A stretch of 64,000 bases of DNA from Periplaneta americana (taxonomy: Eukaryota > Arthropoda > Insecta > Blattodea > Blattidae). Position numbers and translations under genes: made by a program. Positions 1 to 11,119 of the stretch are shown here, in pieces (the first letter of the stretch is position 1; each line of letters starts with the position of its first letter). The notes under the pieces are model-generated. The model made no database searches and was not told the DNA's origin. It saw nothing but the letters and a program-made list of their open reading frames with translations. Location of the stretch: contig NC_091119.1 in NCBI RefSeq assembly GCF_040183065.1, forward strand, positions 60,064,892-60,128,891, written 5' to 3'.

Positions 1-204
1 ATAATTATTCAAAATAATGAAAGCGGCAGGTCTCAAGTTTTTTTTTAATTGGTGGCACTTTATATGCATGTTTCAATAAGTTCCAGGTCTCTTATGGACC
101 CAGGTCTCTAGTTATTGTGTTTATTTGCTAGTTCATGTCATCACCACCAGAGACGTAGTGTAGCGCTACACAAGATGGCGACATCGAAGTAAACAAAAGG
201 AGTT
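1..204. other. no recognised feature
   Basis: AT-rich sequence with no coding or repeat signature that I can recognise. Confidence 0.4.
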
Positions 205-640
205 TTTCGTCATGTAATTCTCACGAACGAGGGGCTGTTGTAACAGTACAGTGAAACTTTAGGATTGAATTTGGTAAGAATGCACAACATAGAAACTGCA
301 TTGCAAGCTGGGTGAGGTAATTTGAAACTAGTGGCTGTTTATGTCCTGGGAATTATCCGGTCCGTCCACAGACTTCGGAAGTACAGTAAAGAAGATACGA
401 GCCGTATTCCTAGCAAGTCAACAAGGCGGGCTAGTAGGGAACTACAGGTGCCATAATCCACGGTATGGCGTATTTTATGGAAACGTAATAATATCCTCCC
501 AGAAAGTTGGATCGGCCATGCAGGGTACGATGACTCACCACTGTCACTCTAGCCCCCGATTTAACTTGCGACTTATTTCTGTGAGGGTATCCAGCAGAGA
601 CCAAAACTCGAACGGCAGTGATTACACGCGAGAGACAGTC
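205..640 (+). pseudogene. remnant of DUF4817-like transposase N-terminus
   Basis: From about 225 one frame reads as a degraded helix-turn-helix domain: a VVTVQ-type start, then FRIEFGKN, an IASWVR segment and a GCLCPGNYPVRP linker. This is the pattern of the N-terminal DUF4817 domain of insect mariner-superfamily transposases. Two in-frame stops interrupt it (after VVTVQ and after ASWVR), so it is dead. The open frame 341-643 that overlaps it runs in a different frame and has no recognisable domain. A matching C-terminal remnant lies at 2720-2861 in the same orientation, and the two could be parts of one broken element. Family assignment is from remembered motifs. Confidence 0.5.
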
Positions 641-1780
641 TAAGAAGTAAGGAGACGAGGGAGAGGTACATGCAGTGGCAGCCGATGAGGTATTCTGGTG
701 GTGGTGCCAAAAATGAAAAAAAGGTTGTACGCAAATTATCCTAGTGAAACTGATAATTGCAGCTCACGTTTACATTATATGTTAAATAAAACACATTAAT
801 TAAACCAGCTATTTTACCAGGTGTACAGTTTATAATGCATCTAGTAACAGTTACAATAACATTTCCGAAACTAATAACGAAATTTACAGATATAGATAAC
901 GCAAAACTTTCACAGTATTGTTAGTCAAATACAAATAACTTTTGTAACTAGTAAAATTACTGGCAAAAACCATCGAGATAAACAGTGATATAGATAATAA
1001 ACGAACACGTTTGCACTTTATTTAACAGGCCGATGAATCCAAGGCAGCGGCCTGAATAACACATGTTCATATCCTGCACAGATCTCATGTATCGGTAACA
1101 AAATCATCAATACTAGCAACAGTGTAGCGACATTTATTTGCCGCAAAATAAAACAAATATTACACAACATTAACAAACAGTTTTACATAATATAAAAAAA
1201 TATATTTATCTTTCTAAAAAGAACCATGACTATCTCTGCATTCAGTATAGTTGAATGGATAATACTTTACACATTCAAATCCAAGTTATGTGTATTAGTT
1301 TTCAATTGGCAGCATTACATTAACATTTGGCGCGGAACTTTAACTTGTGTTTTCGTGCAAGTCTGCGGTTGATGGTTCCCTTCCTAACGTCTCCAACAAC
1401 CCTGCCATCTAGCGAAATTTTTGCATTACTGTGCTCTAGCGGGCGGAATATTAACTACTGAGACAAATTGTATTCGGCTCAAAGTCTGCCATAAGAAACG
1501 TATATAAACTAGAATCAGTAGCCTTTTGTACAGTGTTATATGGACGCAGGCAGTGCCACACCGGTGGCTCCAAAGTTTGGAAAAACGCTGCAAGAGTGCG
1601 TCCCGATCTGTGCGCGCGCTCGTTCAGATGAAATACGAATAAAATTTGTAGAAATAAACTATTACAACTGCTTTTTAGGATATTATTTTTTGTTTCTTTT
1701 ATTGGTGGTGCCATGGCACACTGGCACTACCCCAAAAGCTCCTCCTGGGTACATGACATGAAAACTATAACCAGTGGTGG
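641..1780. other. unassigned AT-rich spacer
   Basis: No domain, terminal repeat or tRNA-like block recognised. Short open frames here (for example at 1540-1761) have no family signature. Confidence 0.4.
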
Positions 1781-1784
1781 TTTG

Positions 1785-2135
1785 TGCACTAACACTGAGT
1801 TCGTCTTCAACCCCGCGAATAAAAATCGCAAGCTTTGCTGTATCAGTAACGTCACTACTGTCATCAAGAGCCAATAAAAAATATATACAATTTTTTTTTT
1901 TAATATTCCTCATGAACACAAGCAGAAATTTCCTGAATTCTCTTCCGGATATTTAGTCCAGAAATGCGCAGTTTTTCAAAATTAATTAATAACATTCATT
2001 GGACAAATTATTTCAGCCATCTTGATCATTACGCTTTTATAAAACTCTCCTTCGTTGGAAGGCTTAAGAGAACGAACTATTTCGTTCGCCACATTTATTT
2101 ATGTCGTCTTTCTCTTCATGACGGTAATTTAAGGC
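1785..2135 (-). pseudogene. hAT transposase fragment (GTF2IRD2-like group)
   Basis: Read on the minus strand, from about 2125 down to 1790, the pieces match the middle of a hAT/Charlie-type transposase of the kind that gave rise to the GTF2IRD2 C-terminal domain. A block with NEIVRSLKPSNEGEF is followed by an alpha-helical MAEIICP block. After an in-frame stop and a frameshift comes a FEKLRISG..RKRIQEIS block, and then the diagnostic LALDDSSDVTDTAKLAIFIRGV segment, which holds the first catalytic Asp region. The zinc-finger start and the C-terminal dimerisation region are absent. A relic only. Confidence 0.6.
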
Positions 2136-2208
2136 TGATTTCAGTTCTTGGATTTTAATAGCTCGTTTCATTACTACACTAGCACGTAATATTCAATCAA
2201 TTTCTCTA

Positions 2209-2241
<33 letters not shown>

Positions 2242-2276
2242 TGCTGCTGCTACTGATAAAGCTATCAGTATTGTTA

Positions 2277-2338
<62 letters not shown>
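2209..2338. repeat. (TTA)n microsatellite
   Basis: Two runs of TTA/TTG triplets separated by a short ctgctgctactgat interruption. The longer one covers about 2281-2338. Confidence 0.95.
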
Positions 2339-2340
<2 letters not shown>

Positions 2341-2719
2341 ATCAATAACTAGTAAATAACTGATAATAGTCATCAAAAGATTAACAAATAAATAAAAATG
2401 GAGATATAACGTAGTAATAATTACCTGTTATGCCTGTGTATTCAGCGTAATGCCCTGTAATATCGCTTCTACTAATTGAACATAGACATTTTCTCCGACA
2501 GAACAGCGAATAAATTCCTCTTTCCATTCTGTACGAAACCTTCTTTCCTGCTCGTAGAGACAGGGGGTTTGTAAAGCGACAGGGTACAGACACTGCTTAT
2601 CATCAGTACGTGAGCGAGACAGAGAGCAATGCACAGGAAATTCCCCTTACTAGTGTGAATGTCTTTGATTACACGATGTAATCACGATACCTAGTTTGGT
2701 CACCGCTGGGGTATACCAA

Positions 2720-2861
2720 AGACGATGAACGACTTGAGACGACGCATCACAAAGCAATGGAGTCAATATCCGAGGACCTGCTGGCATAAGTCTGGACAGA
2801 ACTGGAGTATCATCTCGACATCTGCCGTGTGACCAACCGGGCTCAAATCGAGCTTTTGTAG
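2720..2861 (+). pseudogene. C-terminal remnant of a DDE_3-type transposase
   Basis: The plus strand encodes the typical end of the DUF4817/DDE_3 transposases of insects: helix residues around ITKAMESI, then VWTELEYHLDICRVTN, and a final HIE-like block (AQIELL) with stop at 2859-2861. One stop and one frameshift are present before the tail. No terminal inverted repeat was identified. It may belong with the N-terminal remnant at 205-640. Confidence 0.55.
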
Positions 2862-2874
2862 TGGATAGTTTAAA

Positions 2875-3715
2875 TTTGGAAGGTAATGCGTCTTTTCATG
2901 TTAATACAGTTGTGTTGTTCGTTCAGTCATGAATAAATCAGATTTACTTTTGCATCATCCTTTTTGAATGACATTGTATATTGTATTTCTATGTAAATCA
3001 ATAAAAAAAAAATAGCCTTTACGCCTCGTAGAGATGACGCAAGAAGAGCTTGTCACGGAAAGCTGCGCGAACTTTCGGAAACGTTCGGGTGCACTCGACC
3101 TCGCTTTGATTCGATTGGCAGTTCTCAGTCGTCTGCTGGCTTGATGTTTCGAGTGAGATTTATCACAACGCGTGTAACGTAACCTAAACCTAGTTGCAGA
3201 GTAACTAGTAACATAACATTGTTGAAAATACAGAAGCACGAATTTTTTTACACATGAAATCACTGAATGAAATGACAAAGATTTATAAAGAAATATGTAA
3301 TCGTGTAATAATTGATATTTGACGTTGTAATAAAACACTAATACTATGTGATTTTATTAAAATGTTCCGATAATTAGGGTACTATGATCGGTTCATTTTA
3401 ATCTGTATATAATCCTTTTGTTACGAGCGGAGCCTGTTTCGTTTTTCATAAATTTATAAACGTTATAAATAATTCCCTAGTTTGTTTCATTAGGACTTCG
3501 TAATTTAGAGCGAAACAGGGGCATTATTAAGGACATAGAATGTTATACAGAACTCTGTTATTTAACAAACACTTTGAACTACATAAAACTACTGATATCA
3601 GGGATAAAACGCAGAAAATATAACGCACACACTGGCTTCTAACCGCTCTGCACAATACACTCCACAATACGAACAGCTCAAGACCGCGCTTTCGAATGCG
3701 CCCTGTAATCAGCAT
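2875..3715. other. unassigned sequence
   Basis: AT-rich. The 127-residue open frame on the minus strand at 2955-3338 shows no domain or repeat, so I do not call it a gene. Confidence 0.35.
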
Positions 3716-3721
3716 TAGGTG

Positions 3722-4078
3722 ATTCATAGCAGCCCTGTAACGAGCATGGCGGCACGAGGACCGAATATCGTTCTCTGCGCATCAGACAAATGGGCAAGCT
3801 TTCTTTGCGCTTCCTCTAAATTAGGCCAGCCCCCTCCGTGCGTCGCCAGCCGGCGTAAGAGAAATGTTATGGAATGATGACGAAATGGAGAAATGTTGAC
3901 GAAGTGATGTAGGTGCCTAATATGGGAAACGGGAGAACCCCGACAAAAACACCAATTGCGATCTTCATCCGCCCCGAGTGTCACTATGAAGATTTCAATG
4001 AATATCTCAGGCCTTACCGGGATTCGAACCAGGACATCTATGTGACAGGCTGAAGGCCTGAGCACTCAGCCACCGCAA
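3722..4078 (-). repeat. tRNA-derived SINE
   Basis: On the minus strand the 5' end (about 4078) carries a box-A-like TGGCTGAGTGCTCAGG and, about 45 bases on, a box-B-like GGTTCGAATCCC. This is the internal RNA polymerase III promoter of a tRNA-headed SINE. The body continues for about 300 bases without coding potential. It abuts the mariner at 4200. The 3' end is not sharply defined. Confidence 0.5.
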
Positions 4079-4199
4079 GGGTAAATGTACACCCTTTGAC
4101 ACCGAAATTGATCGCTGTTCAGAGACTAACGTAAGACTCACCTCGGAATAGCTCGAGAATCATGGTGTGCGCTTTGTTTACGCGCATGCGTTTTACATA

Positions 4200-5524
4200 C
4201 GAAGCGCATCCAGAAAGTAAGTTTCCCTATTTAAAAAAAAAAGAACACACACTTTCAGGGAAACATTTATTGACAACAGGTACAGCAATGTTTCAGCTAT
4301 TTTTCAACATAGCCACCATCAGAATTGAGACACTTGTCGTATCGTGGGATCAACTTTTGTATCCCTCTGTCGTAGAACTCTGCCGCCTGTGAATGGAACT
4401 AGCGTGTGACAGACGTCTTTAGCTCTTCGACGGTGCCAAAACGCTCACCGGAGGGCAGGAATTTCTTGAGGTGCAAAAAACGTGAAAATCGCTGGGAGCA
4501 AGATCAGGACTGAAGGGTGGATGATCAAACAACTCCCAGCCAAATTCCGTCAAAACAACTGCTGTGCGCCGAGCCGTATGTGAACGAGCATTGTCATGGA
4601 GGAGCACAACACCTGCAGTAAGCATTCCACGCTTTTGAATGGCACTTCGCAATTTTCGCAGTGTTTCACAGTAACGGTCAGCGTTCACTGTTTCACCTCT
4701 TGGAAGGAAGTCAATGAGCAGAATGCCCTTCCTGTCCCAGAACACCGTGCACATCACTTTCCGCACCGACAGCGTCTGTTTGAATTTCGTCCTGACCGGA
4801 GATCCACTATGCCGCCAATGTATTGACTGCTGCTTGGTTTCCGGGGTGAAGTGCGAAATCCAAGTCTCATCGCCCGTGACGATCCTGTCAAGGAACTCGT
4901 CGCCGTCATCGTGATACCGTTGCAGAAATGTCATTGCTGCTCCTAAACGTTGCATTTTGTGTTCGGGTGTCAGCTTTTTCGACACCCACCTGGCACACCC
5001 TTTTTTGAACTGCAGGTGCTTAGTGACAATCTCGTGCAACAAGGATCGCGACATCTGCGGAAAATGGCTGCTCAGCTCCGTAATCGTGAAACGACGGTTC
5101 TCCATGATGCACTGCCGCACCAGCTCAACACGATCATCATTGATGAGGGACGGTCGCCCACTGCGCTCTTCATCATGGACACTTTGACGATCTTAGGAAA
5201 ACTGTCTACACCAGCGACGCACCATCTGCTTACTCATGATGTTCGGCCCATAGACCTGACAGAGCTGCCGATGAATTTCAATTGGCGCAATGCTTTGTGC
5301 ATTAAAGAACTTTATCATCGACCGAACCTCGCAGGCGTCGGGAGAAGGAATAAGAGCTTCCATTTCGAACCACTGCTGCCACGCTACTGGCACCAGGCGG
5401 GACCTGTCCGTCTGGCATATGATTGATACGTTATAGATCTGTTACGCATGCGCAATTGACACGGCTAATTACATTTACTTTCAAGGGGACAAAACCGGGA
5501 AACTTACTTTCTGGATGCTCCTCG
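4200..5524 (-). mobile_element. mariner DNA transposon, near full length
   Basis: The ends are about 27-bp terminal inverted repeats. The 22 bases GCATCCAGAAAGTAAGTTTCCC at 4206-4227 match exactly the reverse complement of 5497-5518. The outer bases differ at only two or three positions. Both ends are bounded by TA (4198-4199 and 5525-5526), the mariner target duplication. Length 1325 bp is normal for mariner. The transposase inside is broken by point lesions, so the element is non-autonomous, but its ends look usable by a transposase supplied in trans. Confidence 0.93.
4297..5393 (-). pseudogene. mariner transposase, broken
   Basis: Cut-and-paste transposase gene inside the element 4200-5524. 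The N-terminal helix-turn-helix starts at 5393 and runs to the QMVRRWCRQFS block. An in-frame TAA at 5193-5195 interrupts it. The same frame then continues as the second helix-turn-helix and the catalytic half, with VTGDETW (first Asp), HDNARSHTA (second Asp) and SPDLAPSD (third Asp), a D,D34D mariner arrangement. Shortly after, a one-base shift in a run of T moves the frame. The C-terminus continues in the new frame through another stop to the YDKCLNSDGGYVEK ending, with the final stop at 4297-4299. Three lesions make it inactive. Confidence 0.92.
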
Positions 5525-5801
5525 TAGATTTGAAGCCATAAAGGCTTCGTACGGAATATGTCGTGTGTGGCAAGGTTGGCAATACTTAACCCGATTATTA
5601 TTTGTCACTTGTTCTAACGATTATCAGGGACAGAAAGTTACATAAGTATACCATCATGTTAAGTGACCTGGACTAAACCATGTATAGTCGTTAACCTTGC
5701 AGTTTTATTGATAAACAAATCAGATAGGCTATTCACAAGTGCAAGCTGTTTCAGAAGCAGTTAAACCTGACTGAAAAAAAAAAAAAACGTTGAAAGACAA
5801 T

Positions 5802-5983
5802 GGGCCATTCATAGACATTCTTAGCGCGGGCTTTCGGTGGATGATCAGCGAACTAACGTTTTTCGTATTCATAAACCAGTGTCAGCGATATGATATGATA
5901 TGATATGATATGATATGATATGATATGAATCCTGTTTAGCACGCTCGTAGCGCGGGCTAGCGAAATGTTTATGAATAGCACCC
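5802..5983. mobile_element. MITE with ATTCATAGACATT ends, copy 1
   Basis: The left end reads GGGCCATTCATAGACATTC followed by TTAGCGCGGG. The right end reads as its inverted complement (GCGCGGGCTAGCGAAATG, then TTTATGAATAGCACCC). Between them lies a (TATGA)n microsatellite. A second copy with the same ends and inner sequence occurs at 48944-49397, which defines a family. No coding capacity. The target duplication is unclear. Confidence 0.7.
5889..5927. repeat. (GATAT)n microsatellite
   Basis: Seven to eight consecutive copies of a TGATA pentamer within the MITE at 5802-5983. The second family member has only a single GATAGGATATGAT here, so the expansion is specific to this copy. Confidence 0.9.
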
Positions 5984-6027
5984 AAAATGTCTGAAATATA
6001 TTACTACGTTAACTCATTAATTCTATC

Positions 6028-6341
6028 GTGTTCTGCCCAAGAGTAAGTCTTTCACTGCAAACCCAGCTTTCTCCAATTTTTCCTATTTTCTGCCTTCCTC
6101 TTACATGTGATGCATATGTATTAATGTCGTCTATCATCTGATATTTTTTTCTACCCCACTTTCTTCCCGTTCACCATTCCTTCCAGTGCATCCTTCAGTA
6201 GACAGTTTCTTCTCAGCCAGTTACGCAACCAATTCCTTTCCTCTTCCTGATAAGTTTCAGCATCATTATTTCTTCATTCAATCTTTCCAACAGAGCTTCA
6301 TTTTTTAATCTGTCTGTCCATTTCACACTTTCCACCTCGAG
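6028..6341 (-). mobile_element. 3' fragment of a non-LTR retrotransposon (GHWLKRN family)
   Basis: The sequence is closely similar to 57745-58110 in the same orientation. On the minus strand that copy encodes a reverse-transcriptase C-terminus (see 57722-58110). Here the frames are broken. It lies back to back with a LINE of another family that runs on the plus strand from about 6343. Confidence 0.65.
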
Positions 6342-6342
6342 T

Positions 6343-6825
6343 TAGAATTTATAAACCAGTTATATTGCCGGTTGTTCTGTATGGTTGTGAAACTTGGACT
6401 CTCACTTTGAGAGAGGAATAGAGGTAAAGAGTGAGAATAATGTGCTTAAGAAAATATTTGGGACTAAGAGGGATAAAGTTACAGGAGAATGGAGAAAGTT
6501 GCACAACGCAGAACTGCACGCATTGTATTCTTCATCTGACATAATTAGGAACATTAAATCCAGACGTTTGAGATGGGCAGGGCATGTAGCACGTATGGGC
6601 GAATCCAGAAATGCATATAAAGTGTTAGTTGGGAGACAGGAGGGAAAAAGACCGTTGGGGAGGCCGAGACGTAGATGGGAGGATAATATTAAAATAGATT
6701 TGAGGGAGGTGGGCTATGATGATAGAGACTGGATTAATCTTGCACAGGATAGGGGCCGATGGCGGGCTTATGTGAGGGCGGCAATGAACCTCCGGGTTCC
6801 TTAAAAGCCATTTGTAAGTAAGTAA
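6343..6825 (+). pseudogene. RTE-like LINE, reverse transcriptase C-terminus
   Basis: A 5'-truncated non-LTR retrotransposon. The first codons read [14 protein letters not shown] frameshift follows, and from about 6430 the frame is open to the stop at 6802-6804. The open part holds [26 protein letters not shown] and the conserved RLRWAGHVARM and GRPRRRWEDNI blocks, the standard C-terminal tail of RTE-type reverse transcriptases. The element ends in a short (GTAA)n tail near 6825. A second copy lies at 56099-57118 on the minus strand, about 90 per cent identical at protein level by eye. Confidence 0.85.
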
Positions 6826-6829
6826 TGAT

Positions 6830-8585
6830 ACAATAATAATGAACAAGTTCATTATGAATATGGACAAATCAAACAGCTGATATCTATACAATGAAGTTAA
6901 CACTGTTATACTGTATGTAGCTAATAAGTAGGGGAATATTCTATCGTTTTTGTTTTCCGGTCGCAGTCGGTCTCTGCACTGTCATTTACTGCATTATTTG
7001 AGAAGATACCCATTGCACCCCTCTCTTTACGATGTGCGAGTTGTATTTCTGACTACGTCACAATTTTATGGTATTTGGCAACTACTGGTATAAGGTCTTC
7101 CCTAAAAGATCTAGCCGCTCCAAGCAAAATGACATTACGCCTCTCGGAACAATTCTGAGTCCATAGTAGGAATCGCCTTATAGCGCGTCCCCTTCCGACT
7201 ACGGGCAGAATTGTCAACAATCACAGAGAAGTAACTTCCGGCCTTAGGAAGTTCTTAATGTAATGATATGAAATGAAGAAAAGTGTACTCTGAATTCTAG
7301 TGGAGTGAAGTGTTGGGAGATCTTCGAGAAAAACCAGACTTATTCAGTTCAGTTAGTGCTGGGGATCGCACCCGAACTCGCGGAATGGTGAGCCCAGAGT
7401 ACTCGTTTAGTGTGTCTGGGAATTTTGATGTCAGTCCGTTTTAATTGACAAATATTGCATGTGAAGAAATGCGTTAGATAGAAGGCTGTGCATTTGTGCA
7501 TTGATAAACCATTTTCGTAATCACCGGTATGACACATACGATAGCTATAGTCCCGTCGCTCTTATTTCCGTCAGCCAATCACATTGCAGGTCGTCTACAT
7601 TTAAACGTGTGCGTCTTGTGATTAGCTTCTGATTACGTTATGCATTTCCTAAGGTCGATAAATACTTAATATAATCGCCCGCCATTTTGGCTCTTTCGTT
7701 GGCGTTCGCAGAAAGCACACGAGGGCGTTATTTGCCGCTCAATTATAGTGCGTTTGATTTATTATCATAGGAGCTAGGACATAATAATGTTTAACGGTGT
7801 GGCAAATAGATTCCTCGTCTGGTAGCTCGGCAACGAAAGAACAAAATTGGCGAATGATACTACCTATCTAGACTTTATAGAGCCTTCACTTCCTAAGGTG
7901 TAAGCAAAGAGGTGGAGTCACGCAAGGGGATAACAACGTCGCGACTATAGTCTGACTCTTGATTCAACGCTGTGCTCGGACATAGGTTAGAATCCCGCTT
8001 ATGCTGATTACCTGGTTTGATTTTTGACGTAGAACTACATTTTTCCCCCATGTGTGGATGAGGGACCACGTAGGGAGTTTCGAATGTTTCAAGAAGTGCA
8101 ACATTTCAAACGCTTATACAAAGAAATTATAAGAGGCACGTTAATGATTTATTTACAATTGCATAGAGAACAGATATCTCTTCCTTACTATATGTAAACC
8201 GGTTGAACTAGATGCGTGAGGGGCGAGGGAGACGCGGCGAAAATGGCCGTCTTTAGCGATCTTGGCGCGGCGCTGCTGTATGAGTCGGATCCAATTGCGT
8301 TAGTTTATCTTGAGATACGGAAACGAGTAGTACTTTGTTCTATAGCTTAAGGACAATACTATGAGTGGATAAAAATACAATTTGTCTTCAAGTTAAATTA
8401 CGAGAGTTACAAGACCCCGTTTGTAAGAGTTGTAAAAAATTTCATCGTGATCTGCGAAATGTACTGAGGGGTGTGGTCAGGGGTACAAGGATTCATATCA
8501 TACTCAAGGGGCGATTTGGACTTGGACATGACGGTTAATGAGAACTATCAATTTCTATACCTTCATGAGAGATTTGTTTGGGCTG
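6830..8585. other. unassigned sequence with one SINE-like remnant
   Basis: No coding region recognised. At about 7960-8050 there is a box-B-like AGGTTAGAATCCC followed by GATTACCTGGTTTGA, which resembles the body of the tRNA-derived SINE at 18836. It is too short to call with confidence. Confidence 0.35.
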
Positions 8586-9262
8586 CAGGGTTGTTTCCGA
8601 TCTCTGATAACGAGTTTGAATGACATCAGAAATCACACCGACAGCTGAATTGCGGCGAGAGGTGACAGATCAGAAGTGAGTGATTTCATAATCAGAGTGC
8701 ACGGTGTATCACAGTAGCAATGCCCAAGAAAATCGAGCCTTTTTGGGAGGTGTACATAACAACCCTTTCCGATGCCAAGTACAGTTAAGTGAAAATAAAA
8801 GAAGCCTGCAAAGAACTTGGTTTCGTTATTTCCAAGAAAGGCATCTTGTGTGTACCTAACAAGACTGGCAAAGCTCGAATGGGATTAATTTTAGAGTGAA
8901 AAAAGCAAGGAAATCCATCCCCCATCACAAGTCGCCCCACTCCACGAGATGATACAAATTAAATTCCATTCGAGCTTTACAGTCTTATAAAGTACACAAG
9001 ATGCCTTTCTTGGAAATAACGAAACCTCGTTTATTACAGGGTTCTTTTATTTTCACTTAACTGTGCTTGGCATTGGAAAGGGTTATAATGTACCCCTCCC
9101 AAAAAGGCTCGATTTTCTTGGAAATTTCTGCTGTGAGTCGCCGTGCACTCTATGAGATCACTCACTACTGGTCTATCACCTCGCACCACAGTTCAGCTAT
9201 CGTGTGACTCCTGACGCACATGAAGTCATTAAATTCGTTATCAGAGATCGGAAACAACCCTG
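8586..9262. mobile_element. fold-back element, about 305-bp arms
   Basis: An imperfect palindrome. The left arm 8586-8891 begins CAGGGTTGTTTCCGATCTC. The right arm 8955-9262 ends with its inverted complement, and the similarity continues over the whole arms. The spacer is about 63 bp. Each arm contains, reading inward, a short coding-like stretch starting MPKKIEPFWEVYI and continuing with KIKEACKELGFVISKKGI, interrupted by a stop. This looks like the N-terminal part of a transposase or other element protein that I cannot name. The bases outside the ends are TG on the left and TA on the right, so a TA duplication is not proven. Confidence 0.75.
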
Positions 9263-10022
9263 TACAACTCGCGTCATCCAAAGAAGCAACCAGTCTCGGC
9301 GAATCCTGTATAGATATTATCTTAGTGAGACCTTGGAAGGACTCAGTGCACTGGCCACATCTCATACTTCCAACGTCGTCCATTACTCTCGGACGAATAA
9401 TTTATTCCAGCTTTATATGTAGAAACTGTAATTAAGATTAACGAAACAAAGTAATCTACAATACTCATGGTTTTCATTTATTATGCAGCCCCTGACGTAG
9501 TTATACGTTTAAAAGCTTGCAATATAGCACATTTTCAGAAGTTTGCTTCACTGTAAACGAATGTCAGGTAATTTCCTTAGAAACCTCTGACTCGTCTGAC
9601 AATATACAATCTCGCAAGATAAAACCACGAAGGAGAAACAGAGTAATTAATTTGCCAATTAAAGAAACCACTTCAGGTGCGATAAATGCAGAAACTAATA
9701 TATTCGTCAGTATAATATAGACATTTCTTTTTGTAGTATCAGAATGAATTTTTATTAATATGTCTTAGAAAGAAAAGCTAACACTTAAAAGTTGCCTACA
9801 ACACTGGTCAACAGTCATTTTGCACCATATATAAAATTAACAAATTCTTACTAATTTCGACCTCCTGAATTCAAAAATAACACGTAAAATGTTCTATTAG
9901 TTCGGGTTTTTGAGATGCACAATATAATTCATTTTCTTTGCATTTTGTTTAAAAAAAATTGTTTTACAAATGTGTCGACCAATTATGTGAAAGCAATATT
10001 AGTATAAGTAGGCTACTATGTT
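9263..10022. other. unassigned AT-rich sequence
   Basis: No domain, terminal repeats or tRNA-like blocks. The small open frames (for example 9517-9720) are unremarkable. Confidence 0.35.
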
Positions 10023-10306
10023 AGAAGCACTTGTAGAAACGGAAATTATTTTATTGCTCTTTTACGAGTCTATTTGGAGGGGGTGAAACAGGTTCGCGGT
10101 ATGAATTCTCTTGAGTTTACCTGATTTTAATTGAGATGTGGATTTCTTTCACTGTGAGCTTTAATTGCATTACTGTAGTTTATATTTTGCAATAGATCAT
10201 TCTGTCAAAACCACTTCTAGAAGCGGAAATTGTTTTATTGCCCTTTTCGGTTCCATTTGGAGGGGGAGAAACAGGTTCGCCGTATGAAAATGCTTCAGTT
10301 TACCAG
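10023..10306. repeat. direct repeat, about 100 bp, two copies
   Basis: The block beginning AGAAGCACTTGTAGAAACGG (from 10023) recurs from about 10208 with roughly 85 per cent identity over about 100 bases (shared ...GGAAATTRTTTTATTGCYCTTTT...TTTGGAGGGGG.GAAACAGGTTCGC). Repeat period is about 185 bp. No coding capacity. Confidence 0.75.
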
Positions 10307-10359
10307 GAGATTTCCTTGGTGTTAGTATTCTGCGTAAAACGTGCATTTATTTAAATTGT

Positions 10360-11115
10360 GCTTTAATGATAATATTGAAAGTACGAACGGTAGTAGGTGT
10401 GGATTTGAAGATTGTAGCATTGCTTCTTGGAATGCAATTAGGCTACACAAAATTTTGCTGCTTTCTGTGCGAATGGGACAGTCATGGTCGAGATAAGAAT
10501 TGTAAAATAAAATAAAAATCACTAGAGCCAGGGAAGAAAAATATACATCAACCTCTTGTACCTTAAAGTATAGTAATTTTATCCCCTTTACACATTAAGT
10601 TTGGGTTAATGAAGAATTTTGTTAAAGGGATGAATCATGAAATCGAAGCATTTAAACATAGCCTATCCAGAAAAATTTCCTGACATTAGTGACTCAAAAA
10701 TAGAAGAGGGAGTTTTCAATGGACCAGAAATTAGAGAAATGATGAAGCACAATCAGTTCGAATCTTTGTTGGAAGGAAAAGAGAGAGCCCTCTGGATTGC
10801 ATTTAAGGAGGTTGTATTAAATTTTCTGGGTAACCGTAGAAGCGAGAACTATGAAGAACTAGTGCAAAATTTACTGTTGACGTATATGAAACAATGGGTT
10901 ATAACATGTCTCTGAAAATTCACTTCCTTCACTCCCATCTTGACTTTTCCCCCTAGAATTATGGAGATTTCAGTAATGAACATGGTGAGCGCTTTCATCA
11001 AGAAATTTCAGCTATGGAAAAAAACTATCAATTACATTGGAGTACCAGTATGCTAGCAGGCCATTTTTTTAACTTTAGATCGTGATGTACCTGATGCCCA
11101 TGCAGAAAAGAAAGC
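10360..11115 (+). pseudogene. relic of a multicopy arthropod ORF family of unknown function
   Basis: The plus strand encodes, across shifted frames, a continuous set of blocks: a VVGVDLKIVALLLGMQLGYT block, then KFCCFLCEWDSHGRD (10430-10495), LPPLHIKFGLMKNFVK-like residues (10570-10625), an open stretch 10637-10915 with EKFPDISDSKIEEGVFNGPEI and a KERALWIAFKEVV segment, and finally MSLKIHFLHSHLDF and the NEHGERFHQEI motif (10900-11010). I recognise this order of blocks from large families of uncharacterised repetitive proteins in arthropods and Hydra, probably derived from a mobile element. Several frameshifts and stops make this copy non-functional. The function of the family is not known to me. 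Confidence 0.7.
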
Positions 11116-11119
11116 TGCA

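Noticed and set aside
341..643. 100-codon frame on the plus strand
   Set aside because: It overlaps, in another frame, the transposase remnant that I can recognise. No domain, and the codon pattern is not convincing.
2955..3338. 127-codon frame on the minus strand
   Set aside because: No recognisable motif, biased composition and no splice or start context.
4596..5426. Plus-strand frames of 66-158 codons
   Set aside because: Antisense shadows of the mariner transposase on the minus strand.
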